A stretch of 64,000 nt of DNA from Stutzerimonas decontaminans (lineage in GTDB: Bacteria; Pseudomonadota; Gammaproteobacteria; Pseudomonadales; Pseudomonadaceae): assembly GCF_000661915.1 (NCBI RefSeq), contig NZ_CP007509.1:1674001-1738000 (forward strand). The letters run 5' to 3'. Below are positions 43,798 through 52,063 of this stretch, piece after piece (position 1 is the stretch's first letter; the number at the start of each line of letters is the position of its first letter). Position numbers and translations under genes: made by a program. The notes beneath the pieces are model-generated. The model had not been told where the DNA came from and did not search any database. It was given only the letters and a program-made list of their open reading frames with translations.

Positions 43798-45972
43798 ATG
43801 AGCTTCGACGCCGATGAAGAAATCCTCCAGGATTTCCTGGTAGAGGCCGGCGAGATTCTCGAACTATTGTCCGAGCAACTCGTGGAGCTGGAAAGCAGCC
43901 CCGATGACATGGCGTTGCTCAATGCGATTTTTCGCGGGTTCCACACGGTAAAGGGCGGTGCGGGCTTTCTTCAGCTCCATGAGCTGGTGGAGTGCTGCCA
44001 TATCGCCGAAAACGTCTTCGACATCCTGCGCAAGGGTGAGCGTCGCGTCGACTCCGAACTGATGGATGTCGTGTTGCAGGCCCTCGACTCCGTGAACGAG
44101 ATGTTCAGTCAGGTCCGCGAGCGCGTCGAGCCGACTCCCGCCTCACGCGAGCTACTCGCCGCTCTGGCGCGTCTGGCAGAACCCGCTTCTGCTGACGAAC
44201 CGGCGGCTCCGGTCGAGACGCCGGTTATGCCCGAGCCCCAGGTCGAAGCTGACGACAGCGAATTCGAGCAGCTGCTCGACGCCGTTCAGCCGCCAGCCGG
44301 CGAGTCTGCAGCCGCGCCGGCAAGCGGTGGCGCTGACGAAATCACTGACGACGAATTCGAGTCGTTGCTCGACCAGCTGCATGGCAAAGGTCAGTTCTCG
44401 GCCAGTGCATCCAGCACGGCACCCGAGCCTGAGGTCGCTGCACCGACCAGCGATGAGATTACCGACGACGAATTCGAGGCTCTGCTCGATCAGCTGCATG
44501 GCAAGGGCAAGTTCGAGCCCGTTGGCAGCGTAAGCGCTGAACCCGCTGCGCCGTCGAGTGCTGCGCCGGTCGGCAGTGCCAGCGCCACTGATGAGATCAG
44601 CGATGACGAGTTCGAAGCGCTGCTCGATCAGCTGCACGGCAAAGGCAAATTTGAGCCTGCGGTTGCCGAGGTAGCGGCTGCCGCGCCGAGCAAGCCGGCA
44701 CCCAAGCCCGAGCCCGCTCGTGCTGCTGTTCCAGCCAAGGCTGCACCAGCGGCCGCGGTGAGCAAGCCTGCTGCCGCGGCTCCGGCAGAAAAAGCGCCGG
44801 CCGAAGCCGAGACGACGGTGCGCGTGGATACCGCGCGCCTCGATGAAATCATGAACATGGTCGGCGAGCTGGTGCTGGTGCGTAATCGTCTGGTGCGCCT
44901 GGGCTCCAACAGTGGCGACGAGGCGATGGCCAAGGCCGTTTCCAATCTCGACGTAGTCACAGCCGATCTGCAGAGTGCGGTGATGAAAACCCGCATGCAG
45001 CCGATCAAGAAGGTCTTTGGGCGCTTCCCGCGGCTGGTACGTGATCTGGCGCGCAGCCTGAAGAAAGAGATCAACCTCGAGCTGGTCGGTGAAGAAACCG
45101 ACCTCGACAAGAACCTCGTCGAGGCGCTGGCCGACCCGCTGGTGCACCTGGTGCGCAACGCGGTCGACCACGGTATCGAGATGCCCGAGGAGCGCGAGGC
45201 CGCTGGCAAGCCGCGTACCGGGCGGGTGGTGCTGTCGGCTGAACAGGAAGGCGACCACATCCTGCTGATCATCAGTGATGACGGCAAGGGCATGGACGCC
45301 AACGTCCTGCGCGCCAAGGCCGTGGAAAAGGGCATGCTGGAGAAGGATGCCGCTGACCGCCTGAGCGATCTGGAATGCTACAACCTGATCTTCGCGCCGG
45401 GCTTCTCGACCAAGACCGAGATCTCCGATGTGTCCGGCCGTGGTGTCGGCATGGACGTGGTGAAAACCAAGATTTCCCAGCTCAACGGCACGGTCAACGT
45501 GTTCTCCACCAAGGGCCAAGGCTCGAAGGTGGTGATCAAGGTGCCATTGACTCTGGCGATCATGCCGACCCTGATGGTGATGCTTGGTAACCAGGCCTTC
45601 GCCTTCCCGCTGGTCAACGTCAACGAGATCTTCCATCTCGACCTTTCGCGCACCAACGTCGTGGATGGTCAGGAGGTGGTGATCGTGCGCGACAAGGCGC
45701 TGCCGCTGTTCTATCTCAAGCGATGGTTGATTCAGGATGCGGCTCAAGATGAGCAGCGAGAGGGGCACGTCGTGATCCTCAGTGTTGGCAACCAGAGCAT
45801 CGGTTTTGTCGTCGACCAATTGGTTGGGCAAGAGGAAGTGGTCATCAAACCGCTGGGCAAGATGCTGCAAGGCACGCCAGGTATGTCTGGTGCCACCATC
45901 ACTGGCGATGGCCGCATCGCGCTGATTCTCGACGTTCCCAGCATGCTCAAGCGGTACGCACGCAGGATTTGA
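43798..45972 (+). CDS. cheA: Chemotaxis histidine kinase CheA
   Basis: 724 residues. Hpt domain about 1-105 with the phospho-His in GFHTVKGGAGFLQLHELVEC. Long Pro/Ala-rich linker about 120-345 containing three near-identical copies of a 21-residue motif. Dimerisation domain from about 340 (RVDTARLDEIMNMVGELVLV). HATPase with VHLVRNAVDHGIEMPEERE, DDGKGMD and GRGVGMDVVKTKI. CheW-like C-terminal domain about 580-724. The start at 43798 follows GGGGAA; a GTG at 43792 is in frame. The kinase is complete and should feed CheY and CheB. Confidence 0.96.
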   Translation: MSFDADEEILQDFLVEAGEILELLSEQLVELESSPDDMALLNAIFRGFHTVKGGAGFLQLHELVECCHIAENVFDILRKGERRVDSELMDVVLQALDSVNEMFSQVRERVEPTPASRELLAALARLAEPASADEPAAPVETPVMPEPQVEADDSEFEQLLDAVQPPAGESAAAPASGGADEITDDEFESLLDQLHGKGQFSASASSTAPEPEVAAPTSDEITDDEFEALLDQLHGKGKFEPVGSVSAEPAAPSSAAPVGSASATDEISDDEFEALLDQLHGKGKFEPAVAEVAAAAPSKPAPKPEPARAAVPAKAAPAAAVSKPAAAAPAEKAPAEAETTVRVDTARLDEIMNMVGELVLVRNRLVRLGSNSGDEAMAKAVSNLDVVTADLQSAVMKTRMQPIKKVFGRFPRLVRDLARSLKKEINLELVGEETDLDKNLVEALADPLVHLVRNAVDHGIEMPEEREAAGKPRTGRVVLSAEQEGDHILLIISDDGKGMDANVLRAKAVEKGMLEKDAADRLSDLECYNLIFAPGFSTKTEISDVSGRGVGMDVVKTKISQLNGTVNVFSTKGQGSKVVIKVPLTLAIMPTLMVMLGNQAFAFPLVNVNEIFHLDLSRTNVVDGQEVVIVRDKALPLFYLKRWLIQDAAQDEQREGHVVILSVGNQSIGFVVDQLVGQEEVVIKPLGKMLQGTPGMSGATITGDGRIALILDVPSMLKRYARRI
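44335..44652 (+). repeat. Three 63-base repeats in the cheA linker
   Basis: Copies at 44335-44397, 44452-44514 and 44590-44652 encode DEITDDEFESLLDQLHGKGQ plus F and two close variants (DEITDDEFEALLDQLHGKGK, DEISDDEFEALLDQLHGKGK). A degenerate start of a fourth, DDSEFEQLLDAV, is at 44251. They are separated by Ala/Pro/Ser-rich spacers. Similar FxxLLDxLHGKG motifs are known in Pseudomonas CheA linkers, presumably as docking peptides. Confidence 0.85.
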
Positions 45973-46030
45973 TTCGGTCAGGCAGCGCCGCCCGCCCGCA
46001 GGTGGGGGCGCTTGCCGCTAGGAGTGATGT

Positions 46031-47146
46031 ATGGCAGTCAAGGTCCTGGTCGTCGACGATTCCGGCTTCTTTCGCCGGCGTGTCTCGGAAATCCTATCCT
46101 CTGATCCTAATATTCAGGTCGTCGGTACCGCCACCAACGGTCGGGAGGCAATCGATCAGGTGCTGGCGCTGAAACCGGACGTCATCACCATGGATTACGA
46201 GATGCCGATGATGGACGGCATCACGGCCGTGCGGCAGATCATGCAGCGTTGCCCGACGCCAGTGCTGATGTTCTCCTCGCTGACGCACGAAGGCGCGCGA
46301 GTGACCCTCGATGCGCTGGATGCTGGCGCGGTCGACTATTTGCCGAAGAACTTCGAAGATATTTCGCGTAACCCGGACAAGGTCAAGCAACTGCTCTGCG
46401 AGAAGGTGCACACCGTTTCGCGCAGTAACCGTCGCTACAGCACGTTCTGTACTTCCAGCGCAGGTACCGCACCGGCATCGTCGCGTGGAGCTGCGTCGAC
46501 GTTGGCTACGACGGCGCCGCGGACTGGCGGTACAGCGTCAGCGCCCGCTACGCCAGCAGCCCGCTCGCCTGCACCCAAGCGCAAGGCCTACAAGCTGGTC
46601 GCCATCGGTACCTCGACCGGCGGGCCCGTAGCGCTGCAGCGCGTACTTACCCAGTTGCCGGCCAATTTTCCGGCGCCTATCGTGCTTATCCAGCACATGC
46701 CCGCCGCGTTTACCAAGGCCTTCGCTGACCGTCTGGACAAGCTCTGTCGTATTCGCGTCAAGGAAGCCGAAGACGGCGACGTGCTGCGCCCTGGGCTCGC
46801 GTTGCTGGCCCCGGGTGGCAAGCAGATGATGATCGACTCGCGCGGTGCGGTGCGCATCCTGCCGGGCGATGATCGCCTCAACTATAAGCCTTGTGTCGAT
46901 GTGACCTTCGGCTCGGCGGCCAAATCATTTCATGACAAGGTACTCGCCGTAGTGTTGACCGGCATGGGCGCCGATGGTCGCGAAGGGGCGCGGTTGCTCA
47001 AACAGAGCGGTAGCCAGGTGTGGGCGCAGGATGAAGCCAGCTGCGTGATCTATGGCATGCCGATGGCAGTGGTCAAGGCTAACCTGAGCGACGCGGTTTA
47101 CGGGCTGGACGACATCGGCCGCAACCTTGCTGAGGCGTGCATCTGA
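46031..47146 (+). CDS. cheB: Chemotaxis methylesterase/deamidase CheB
   Basis: 371 residues. Receiver about 1-120 with phospho-Asp in VITMDYEMPMMDG. Ala/Thr/Ser-rich linker about 135-180. Methylesterase about 183-370 with the catalytic triad visible: Ser in AIGTSTGGPVALQ, His in VLIQHMPAAF, Asp in VLTGMGADGREG. It removes methyl groups from receptors. No cheR or receptor gene is in the window. Its stop overlaps the motC start by one base. Confidence 0.96.
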   Translation: MAVKVLVVDDSGFFRRRVSEILSSDPNIQVVGTATNGREAIDQVLALKPDVITMDYEMPMMDGITAVRQIMQRCPTPVLMFSSLTHEGARVTLDALDAGAVDYLPKNFEDISRNPDKVKQLLCEKVHTVSRSNRRYSTFCTSSAGTAPASSRGAASTLATTAPRTGGTASAPATPAARSPAPKRKAYKLVAIGTSTGGPVALQRVLTQLPANFPAPIVLIQHMPAAFTKAFADRLDKLCRIRVKEAEDGDVLRPGLALLAPGGKQMMIDSRGAVRILPGDDRLNYKPCVDVTFGSAAKSFHDKVLAVVLTGMGADGREGARLLKQSGSQVWAQDEASCVIYGMPMAVVKANLSDAVYGLDDIGRNLAEACI

Positions 47147-47886
47147 TGGATGTACTCAGCCTTATCGGGCTGTTGCTGGCGTTCGTTGCCATCGTCGGAG
47201 GCAACTTTCTCGAGGGCGGCCACATCTCGGCTCTGCTCAACGGGCCTGCGGCATTGATCGTACTTGGCGGCACCTTGGGCGCCGTGTTGCTGCAAACCCC
47301 CATCGCCGTATTCATGCGGGCGATGAGTATCGGCCGCTGGATTTTCTTTCCGCCGCGCATCGATCTCGCGCGCGGCATCCTGATGGTCACTTCCTGGAGC
47401 AATACCGCGCGCAAGGAGGGGTTGCTCGGCCTCGAGCCGGTCGCCGAGACGGAACCTGACCCCTATGCGCGCAAGGGCCTGCAGTTGCTGGTCGATGGCG
47501 CTGAACCGGAAGTGATCCGCAGCATCCTCGAGGTCGATCTGTATACCCAGGAAGGCCGCGATCTACGCGCCGCTAAGGTCTACGAAAGCATGGGTGGCTA
47601 CTCGCCTACCATCGGCATCATCGGTGCGGTCATGGGGCTGATCCACGTGATGGGCAACCTCGCAGATCCTAGCCAGCTGGGTAGCGGTATCGCCGTGGCG
47701 TTCGTCGCAACCATCTATGGCGTTGCGTTCGCCAACCTGCTGGTGCTGCCGGTCGGTAACAAGCTAAAGAGTGTAGTCCAGCGTCAGACCGCCTATCGCG
47801 AGATGCTGCTCGAAGGTGTTCTTTCCATCGCCGAGGGCGAAAATCCCCGCTCGATTGAGATGAAGCTGCAAGGCTTCATGGACTGA
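47146..47886 (+). CDS. motC: Flagellar stator protein MotC (MotA family)
   Basis: 246 residues. MotA-type proton channel subunit with four TM helices. VLSLIGLLLAFVAIVGGNFL at the start, the cytoplasmic loop with conserved charged residues (about 65-150), and YSPTIGIIGAVMGLIHVMGN / VAFVATIYGVAFANLLVLPV for the last helices. It pairs with MotD to form the second Pseudomonas stator, MotCD. ATG 47146 overlaps the cheB stop. Confidence 0.93.
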   Translation: MDVLSLIGLLLAFVAIVGGNFLEGGHISALLNGPAALIVLGGTLGAVLLQTPIAVFMRAMSIGRWIFFPPRIDLARGILMVTSWSNTARKEGLLGLEPVAETEPDPYARKGLQLLVDGAEPEVIRSILEVDLYTQEGRDLRAAKVYESMGGYSPTIGIIGAVMGLIHVMGNLADPSQLGSGIAVAFVATIYGVAFANLLVLPVGNKLKSVVQRQTAYREMLLEGVLSIAEGENPRSIEMKLQGFMD

Positions 47887-47890
47887 CCCC

Positions 47891-48733
47891 ATGGCCAGAC
47901 GCAGAGCGCCGGAAGAGCACGAGAATCACGAGCGGTGGTTGGTCTCCTACGCCGACTTCATCACCCTGCTGTTTGCCTTCTTCGTGGTGATGTACTCGAT
48001 CTCCTCGATCAACGAGGGCAAGTACAAGATCCTTTCGGACTCCCTGGTTGGCGTGTTCAATCAGGTCGATCGCTCGGTCAAGCCCATCCCGATCGGCGAG
48101 GAACGACCGCGTACCACCGAGCCGGACGTATCGCAGGTCGACGATCCATCCGCCCAATCGGTACTGAGCGGAGAGCCAGTGTTCGACCCGCTGGAGCGTA
48201 TTGCGCAGAGCATGCGTGAGACCTTCGGTGAGCTGATCGCCAACGAGCAGCTGACGGTACGCGGCAACGAGCTGTGGATCGAAATCGAACTCAACTCCAG
48301 CCTGCTGTTTCCCAGTGGTGATGCGCTACCTAACGATCACGCATTTGCGCTCATCGAGAAGGTGGCCGGGATTCTGGCTCCTTTCGATAACCCGATTCAT
48401 GTCGAGGGGTTTACCGACAATCTTCCCATCAGCACCGACAAGTTTCCGACCAATTGGGAGCTGTCTGCTGCGCGTGCCGGCAGTGTAGTGCGAATGCTCG
48501 CGGCGCAGGGCGTACATCCATCGAGGCTGGCAGCGGTCGGCTATGGCGAGTTCCAGCCCGTGGCCGATAACGCGACCGCCGAGGGGCGGGCGCGCAATCG
48601 TCGGGTGATTCTGGTGGTGTCGCGCAATCTCGACGTGCGCCGTAGCGTCAGTGGCACAGGCAGCGGCAATGCGCGTCCCGACGATGCGTTGCGTCGTGCT
48701 GGCACACAATCTGCACCGGCTCGGGCCATGTAG
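47891..48733 (+). CDS. motD: Flagellar stator protein MotD (MotB family)
   Basis: 280 residues. Short cytoplasmic N-terminus (MARRRAPEEHENHERW), one TM helix with the essential proton-carrying Asp in LVSYADFITLLFAFFVVMYS (about residue 23), a plug/linker region, and a C-terminal OmpA-like peptidoglycan-binding domain (VEGFTDNLPISTDKFPTNWE, NRRVILVVSRN). With MotC it anchors the stator to the cell wall. It is 4 bases after motC. Confidence 0.95.
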   Translation: MARRRAPEEHENHERWLVSYADFITLLFAFFVVMYSISSINEGKYKILSDSLVGVFNQVDRSVKPIPIGEERPRTTEPDVSQVDDPSAQSVLSGEPVFDPLERIAQSMRETFGELIANEQLTVRGNELWIEIELNSSLLFPSGDALPNDHAFALIEKVAGILAPFDNPIHVEGFTDNLPISTDKFPTNWELSAARAGSVVRMLAAQGVHPSRLAAVGYGEFQPVADNATAEGRARNRRVILVVSRNLDVRRSVSGTGSGNARPDDALRRAGTQSAPARAM

Positions 48734-48821
48734 GCGTCGGTAGGCGCAATCGTCAAAACACCGTCGTGTTACCCCTGGTGGGTGATGCAATGCCGGTCAG
48801 CAGCGAACCGGGTGGAAGAAC

Positions 48822-49610
48822 ATGAGAGTCTGGGCTGTAGCCAATCAAAAAGGTGGAGTGGGCAAGACCACGACGTCGATCGCCCTGGCGGGCTTGCTAG
48901 CCGCTTCCGGCAAGCGCGTCGTCGTGCTGGATTTGGATCCGCACGGCTCGATGACCAGCTACTTCGGTCACGATCCGGATAACCTCGAACACAGTGTCTT
49001 CGATCTGTTCCAGCATCAGGGCACAGTGCCTGACGGCCTGCCCTGGCAACTGCTGCTGGCCACCAGCCATGAGCGTATTTCGCTGATGCCCTCAAGTACC
49101 GTGCTGGCGACGCTGGAGCGTCAGTCGCCCGGGCAGAACGGCCTGGGTCTGGTCATTGCCAAGAGTTTGTCGCAGCTGTGGCAGGATTTCGATTACGCGA
49201 TCATCGACAGCCCGCCATTGCTTGGTGTGCTGATGGTCAATGCGCTGGCTGCCAGTCAGCAGCTGGTCATCCCAGTGCAGACTGAGTTCCTGGCGATGAA
49301 GGGCCTCGAACGGATGGTCAGTACGCTGGCGATGATCAATCGGTCGCGCAAGCAGGCGCTGCCTTACACCATTGTCCCGACGCTGTTCGATCGCCGTACC
49401 CAGGCCTCGATGAATACGCTGAAGGTGCTGCGTGCCGGTTACGCTGACCACCTGTGGCCGGCGTTCATACCAATCGACACGCGCCTGCGCGACGCCAGCC
49501 GAGCCGGCCTCACGCCTTCGCAGTTCGATCCTGCTAGCCGTGCGGTGCTTGCGTACCGGGCGTTGCTCAAGCACCTGCTGGCGACGCAAGCGTCACCGCA
49601 GGTGGCATGA
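48822..49610 (+). CDS. parA: ParA-like ATPase of the chemotaxis locus (ParC-type)
   Basis: 262 residues. Deviant Walker A ANQKGGVGKTTTSIALAGLL, LDLDPHGSMTSYFGH and IIDSPPLLGVLMVNAL are ParA/MinD signatures. In Vibrio and Pseudomonas the ParA-like protein encoded between motCD and cheW (called ParC) recruits chemotaxis arrays to the cell pole with ParP. Its position before the CheW-like parP gene supports that role rather than plasmid or chromosome partitioning; no parB is present. Confidence 0.9.
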   Translation: MRVWAVANQKGGVGKTTTSIALAGLLAASGKRVVVLDLDPHGSMTSYFGHDPDNLEHSVFDLFQHQGTVPDGLPWQLLLATSHERISLMPSSTVLATLERQSPGQNGLGLVIAKSLSQLWQDFDYAIIDSPPLLGVLMVNALAASQQLVIPVQTEFLAMKGLERMVSTLAMINRSRKQALPYTIVPTLFDRRTQASMNTLKVLRAGYADHLWPAFIPIDTRLRDASRAGLTPSQFDPASRAVLAYRALLKHLLATQASPQVA

Positions 49611-49638
49611 AATGCCGTGCCGCTCGGCGCCTGAAGGC

Positions 49639-49666
49639 TCAAGTTTGTCGCGCAGGTGGCCGATAG
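49639..49666 (+). promoter_or_regulatory. Candidate sigma-28 (FliA) promoter for parP-cheW
   Basis: TCAAGTTT (49639-49646), 12 bases, GCCGATAG (49659-49666), compared with the consensus TAAAGTTT-N11-GCCGATAA. It lies 31 bases before parP in the gap after parA. Confidence 0.6.
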
Positions 49667-49697
49667 CCTCTTCAGATTCTCTTCTCGAGTTCGTTCC

Positions 49698-50501
49698 ATG
49701 AGCCGCACCGTCCTTACAGAAACCCGTTCCCAGCTGGCGCTGCAGTCCTATCTCGATGGCTTGTTGCAGGACGCTGCCATCGAGTTGGCGGATTCGGTCA
49801 GTCAGGATGAGTTTCAGGCCGCGGTGCTCGAGGAGCAGCTGCGCGACACACGGCAGAATCAGCCGCCTCGGCTGGAGATAGTCCAGCCGGTGCCGTCCGT
49901 GAGCGTTCCTGCTGAGGTGCCGTCGCCGCCGGCGCCGGTGCTTAACCCTGAGCCGGTCGTCGAGCTGCAAATTACGCCGCCGCCGAGCGAGCCGGTCAGC
50001 GTGGCCTCTGAGACTCATCCAGGTTGGGGTGATGAGCCCTTCGAATGTCTGTTGTTCGACGTTGCCGGGTTGACACTGGCGGTGCCGCTGGTATGCCTGG
50101 GCTCGATCTATCCACTAGCCGGTCAGGAACTCACGCCGCTATTCGGCCAGCCTGATTGGTTTCTTGGCATACTGCCCAGCCAGGCAGGCAATCTGAAGGT
50201 GCTCGACACTGCGCGCTGGGTGATGCCTGATCGTTACCGCGACGATTTCCGTGAAGGGTTGCAGTACGTTATTTCGGTTCAAGGCTATGAGTGGGGGCTG
50301 GCGGTGCATCAGGTCAGTCGCTCTATTCGCCTCGACCCGAGTGAGGTCAAGTGGCGCACGCAACGCAGTCAGCGCCCGTGGTTGGCCGGCACGGTAATCG
50401 AACACATGTGCGCGTTGGTCGATGTGACTGCGCTCGCCGAGTTGATCGCCAGTGGAGCGGTCAAGCAGATGCCGGGCGCAGTGACGCCGCGGCCGCACTG
50501 A
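49698..50501 (+). CDS. parP: CheW-domain array-localisation protein, ParP-like
   Basis: 267 residues. The N-terminus (LALQSYLDGLLQDAAIELAD) is followed by a Pro/Val/Glu-rich linker at about 65-110. A C-terminal CheW-like domain begins at about 112 (FECLLFDVAGLTLAVPLVCL) and continues through FGQPDWFLGILPSQAGNLKV. This matches the layout of ParP, which links ParC to CheA in polar chemotaxis arrays. ATG 49698 is chosen over an in-frame upstream Met (49656) because the candidate sigma-28 promoter would place that Met at or before the transcript start. Confidence 0.83.
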   Translation: MSRTVLTETRSQLALQSYLDGLLQDAAIELADSVSQDEFQAAVLEEQLRDTRQNQPPRLEIVQPVPSVSVPAEVPSPPAPVLNPEPVVELQITPPPSEPVSVASETHPGWGDEPFECLLFDVAGLTLAVPLVCLGSIYPLAGQELTPLFGQPDWFLGILPSQAGNLKVLDTARWVMPDRYRDDFREGLQYVISVQGYEWGLAVHQVSRSIRLDPSEVKWRTQRSQRPWLAGTVIEHMCALVDVTALAELIASGAVKQMPGAVTPRPH

Positions 50502-50517
50502 ATACACTAAAAATGAC

Positions 50518-50538
50518 GGTCGCGCCCTGGGCGCGACC
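50518..50538. repeat. Perfect GC-rich hairpin between parP and cheW
   Basis: GGTCGCGCC-CTG-GGCGCGACC, a 9-bp stem with a 3-base loop, lies 17 bases after the parP stop. No T-run follows, but a TAGAAT sequence 8 bases later could be a -10 box for cheW. It may be an mRNA stability or attenuation element. Confidence 0.6.
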
Positions 50539-50585
50539 CAGCGATAGAATCGACCGCCATAGCGGTAACTGAAGAAGGTGGGACT

Positions 50586-51065
50586 ATGAAGATGACGTCT
50601 GCGCAGGGTTCCGATGATCCTGTTCTGCAATGGGTGACCTTCCGTCTGGACAACGAGACGTATGGCATCAACGTAATGCAGGTGCAGGAGGTGTTGCGCT
50701 ACACCGAGATAGCTCCGGTGCCAGGCGCGCCGAGCTACGTGTTGGGGATCATCAATCTGCGCGGCAACGTTGTGACGGTGATCGACACCCGTCAGCGCTT
50801 TGGCCTCGATACTGCGCCAGTGTCCGACAATACCCGTATCGTGATCATCGAGGCGGATCGTCAGGTCGTCGGCATCATGGTCGATAGCGTTGCCGAAGTT
50901 GTCTACCTTCGCCAATCCGAGATCGAAACCGCGCCCAACGTCGGCAATGATGAATCGGCCAAGTTCATCCAGGGTGTTTGCAACAAGAACGGCGAGCTGC
51001 TGATTCTGGTCGAACTCGACAAGATGATGAGCGAAGAAGAGTGGGCCGAGCTTGAGAGCATCTGA
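50586..51065 (+). CDS. cheW: Chemotaxis coupling protein CheW
   Basis: 159 residues, one CheW domain. FRLDNETYGINVMQVQEVLR, APSYVLGIINLRGNVVTVID and the long VDSVAEVVYLRQSEIETAPN stretch are characteristic. It bridges receptors and CheA in the cytosolic array. GAAGAAGGTGGGACT lies before the ATG at 50586. It is followed 3 bases later by the DUF2802 gene. Confidence 0.96.
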   Translation: MKMTSAQGSDDPVLQWVTFRLDNETYGINVMQVQEVLRYTEIAPVPGAPSYVLGIINLRGNVVTVIDTRQRFGLDTAPVSDNTRIVIIEADRQVVGIMVDSVAEVVYLRQSEIETAPNVGNDESAKFIQGVCNKNGELLILVELDKMMSEEEWAELESI

Positions 51066-51068
51066 CAG

Positions 51069-51482
51069 ATGCTGATTGCGTCTCTGGTCGCATCGCTGGT
51101 TGCGCTGGCCTTCTGTTGTCTGGGGCTGCTGGGCTTCTGCCTGTGGCTGCTCAGACGACAGCGTCTATTGGCAGAGCAACAGCAGCAGCGTGATGCGAGC
51201 AGGGACAAACGAATCAAAGAGCTGAGCGGCCGTCTGGATGCCTATCTGGAAGGCAACTTGCGCATGGGCGACGAGCTCCGTGAGCTGGGCCGTCTGGTCG
51301 CGCCCTTGCCAGACAAGCTCACCCAGCTGGAACAACGCGATCCCAACAATTTTGCTCTGTCACAGGCCGCGAAGCTGGTTGGTATGGGGGCCAGCATCGA
51401 CGATCTGACGCAAACCTGTGGCCTTTCCCAGTCCGAAGCCGAGCTGATGAGCAAGTTGCATCAGAATCGCCAGAAGCCCTGA
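51069..51482 (+). CDS. DUF2802 membrane-anchored protein at the end of the chemotaxis operon
   Basis: 137 residues. One N-terminal TM helix (LIASLVASLVALAFCCLGLL), then a coiled-coil stretch (RQRLLAEQQQQRDASRDKRI) and a C-terminal helical segment ending in SIDDLTQTCGLSQSEAELMS, which resembles a small helix-turn-helix. This is the DUF2802 pattern, found next to cheW in many Pseudomonas genomes. Function is unknown. The conserved location suggests a part in motility or array control. Confidence 0.85.
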   Translation: MLIASLVASLVALAFCCLGLLGFCLWLLRRQRLLAEQQQQRDASRDKRIKELSGRLDAYLEGNLRMGDELRELGRLVAPLPDKLTQLEQRDPNNFALSQAAKLVGMGASIDDLTQTCGLSQSEAELMSKLHQNRQKP

Positions 51483-51616
51483 GCGGCCGAAAACCTTGTT
51501 TTGGGCTGTCTTCCGTCAGCCTGCCGGAACCTCCTGACCTGCACCCATTCCAAACCTCATCGGCTTGGCTTTGCCGGGCTTGTCCAGGTCTCGGCTTCGG
51601 GACGAGGAGGGCAGTG

Positions 51617-52063
51617 ATGCGGCGCATACTGGTTCTGCTGTTGTTTTTCGTGGTTTCGCCTGCGGTCGTACAGGCTGCGGAAGCACCGGAAGACGTCGAA
51701 GGGGCGATGACCGTCAACGTATTCCAGGCCAAGCGATTGCATGAGTTGGGTGCGGTGTTTATCGATGTGCGCAACGACCGGGAATGGTTATGGGGGCACG
51801 TCGAAGGTGCCGTGCATTTCGACCTCGCTAGCGACTTCATCAATCTGGCGGCGCAGGAGTGGCCTCGCCAATTGCCTTTGGTGATCTATTGCGACAGCGA
51901 GATCTGCCCACGAAGCGCAGAAGCCGCTCGCATGGCCGTTGCTTGGGGCTACAAGCAGGTCTTCTATTTCCGCTCGGGCTACTTCGCCTGGCAGCTGCAT
52001 GATTTCCCACAGGTCACCGGCGAAGATCGCGCAGGTGCAACGCTCAATGCTCAGGCCCACTGA
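51617..52063 (+). CDS. Exported single-domain rhodanese-like protein
   Basis: 148 residues. The signal peptide MRRILVLLLFFVVSPAVVQA is followed by a rhodanese domain. VFIDVRNDREWLWGHVEGAV is the first conserved motif. The active-site loop is IYCDSEICPRSAEAAR, with the catalytic Cys in YCDSE and a second Cys five residues later. It may transfer sulfane sulfur or act in periplasmic redox. GAGGAGGG precedes the ATG at 51617; a GTG one codon earlier is less likely. Its last 20 bases overlap the end of the convergent flhB2 gene. Confidence 0.85.
   Translation: MRRILVLLLFFVVSPAVVQAAEAPEDVEGAMTVNVFQAKRLHELGAVFIDVRNDREWLWGHVEGAVHFDLASDFINLAAQEWPRQLPLVIYCDSEICPRSAEAARMAVAWGYKQVFYFRSGYFAWQLHDFPQVTGEDRAGATLNAQAH

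Noticed and set aside
44335..44652. CRISPR-like or tandem repeat element
   Set aside because: The repeats are in frame in cheA, encode a protein motif, are not palindromic and have non-unique coding spacers.
44152..45870. Long minus-strand open frame (572 codons) opposite cheA
   Set aside because: Antisense of conserved CheA domains; its composition (His/Asp/Val-rich) reflects reverse-complement GC codons.
48561..48568. GCCGATAA within motD as a sigma-28 -10
   Set aside because: It lies in coding sequence of the OmpA domain and has no matching -35.
48822..49610. ParA gene as sign of a plasmid or chromosome partition system
   Set aside because: There is no parB or parS; the motD-parA-parP-cheW context marks it as the chemotaxis-array ParC-type protein.
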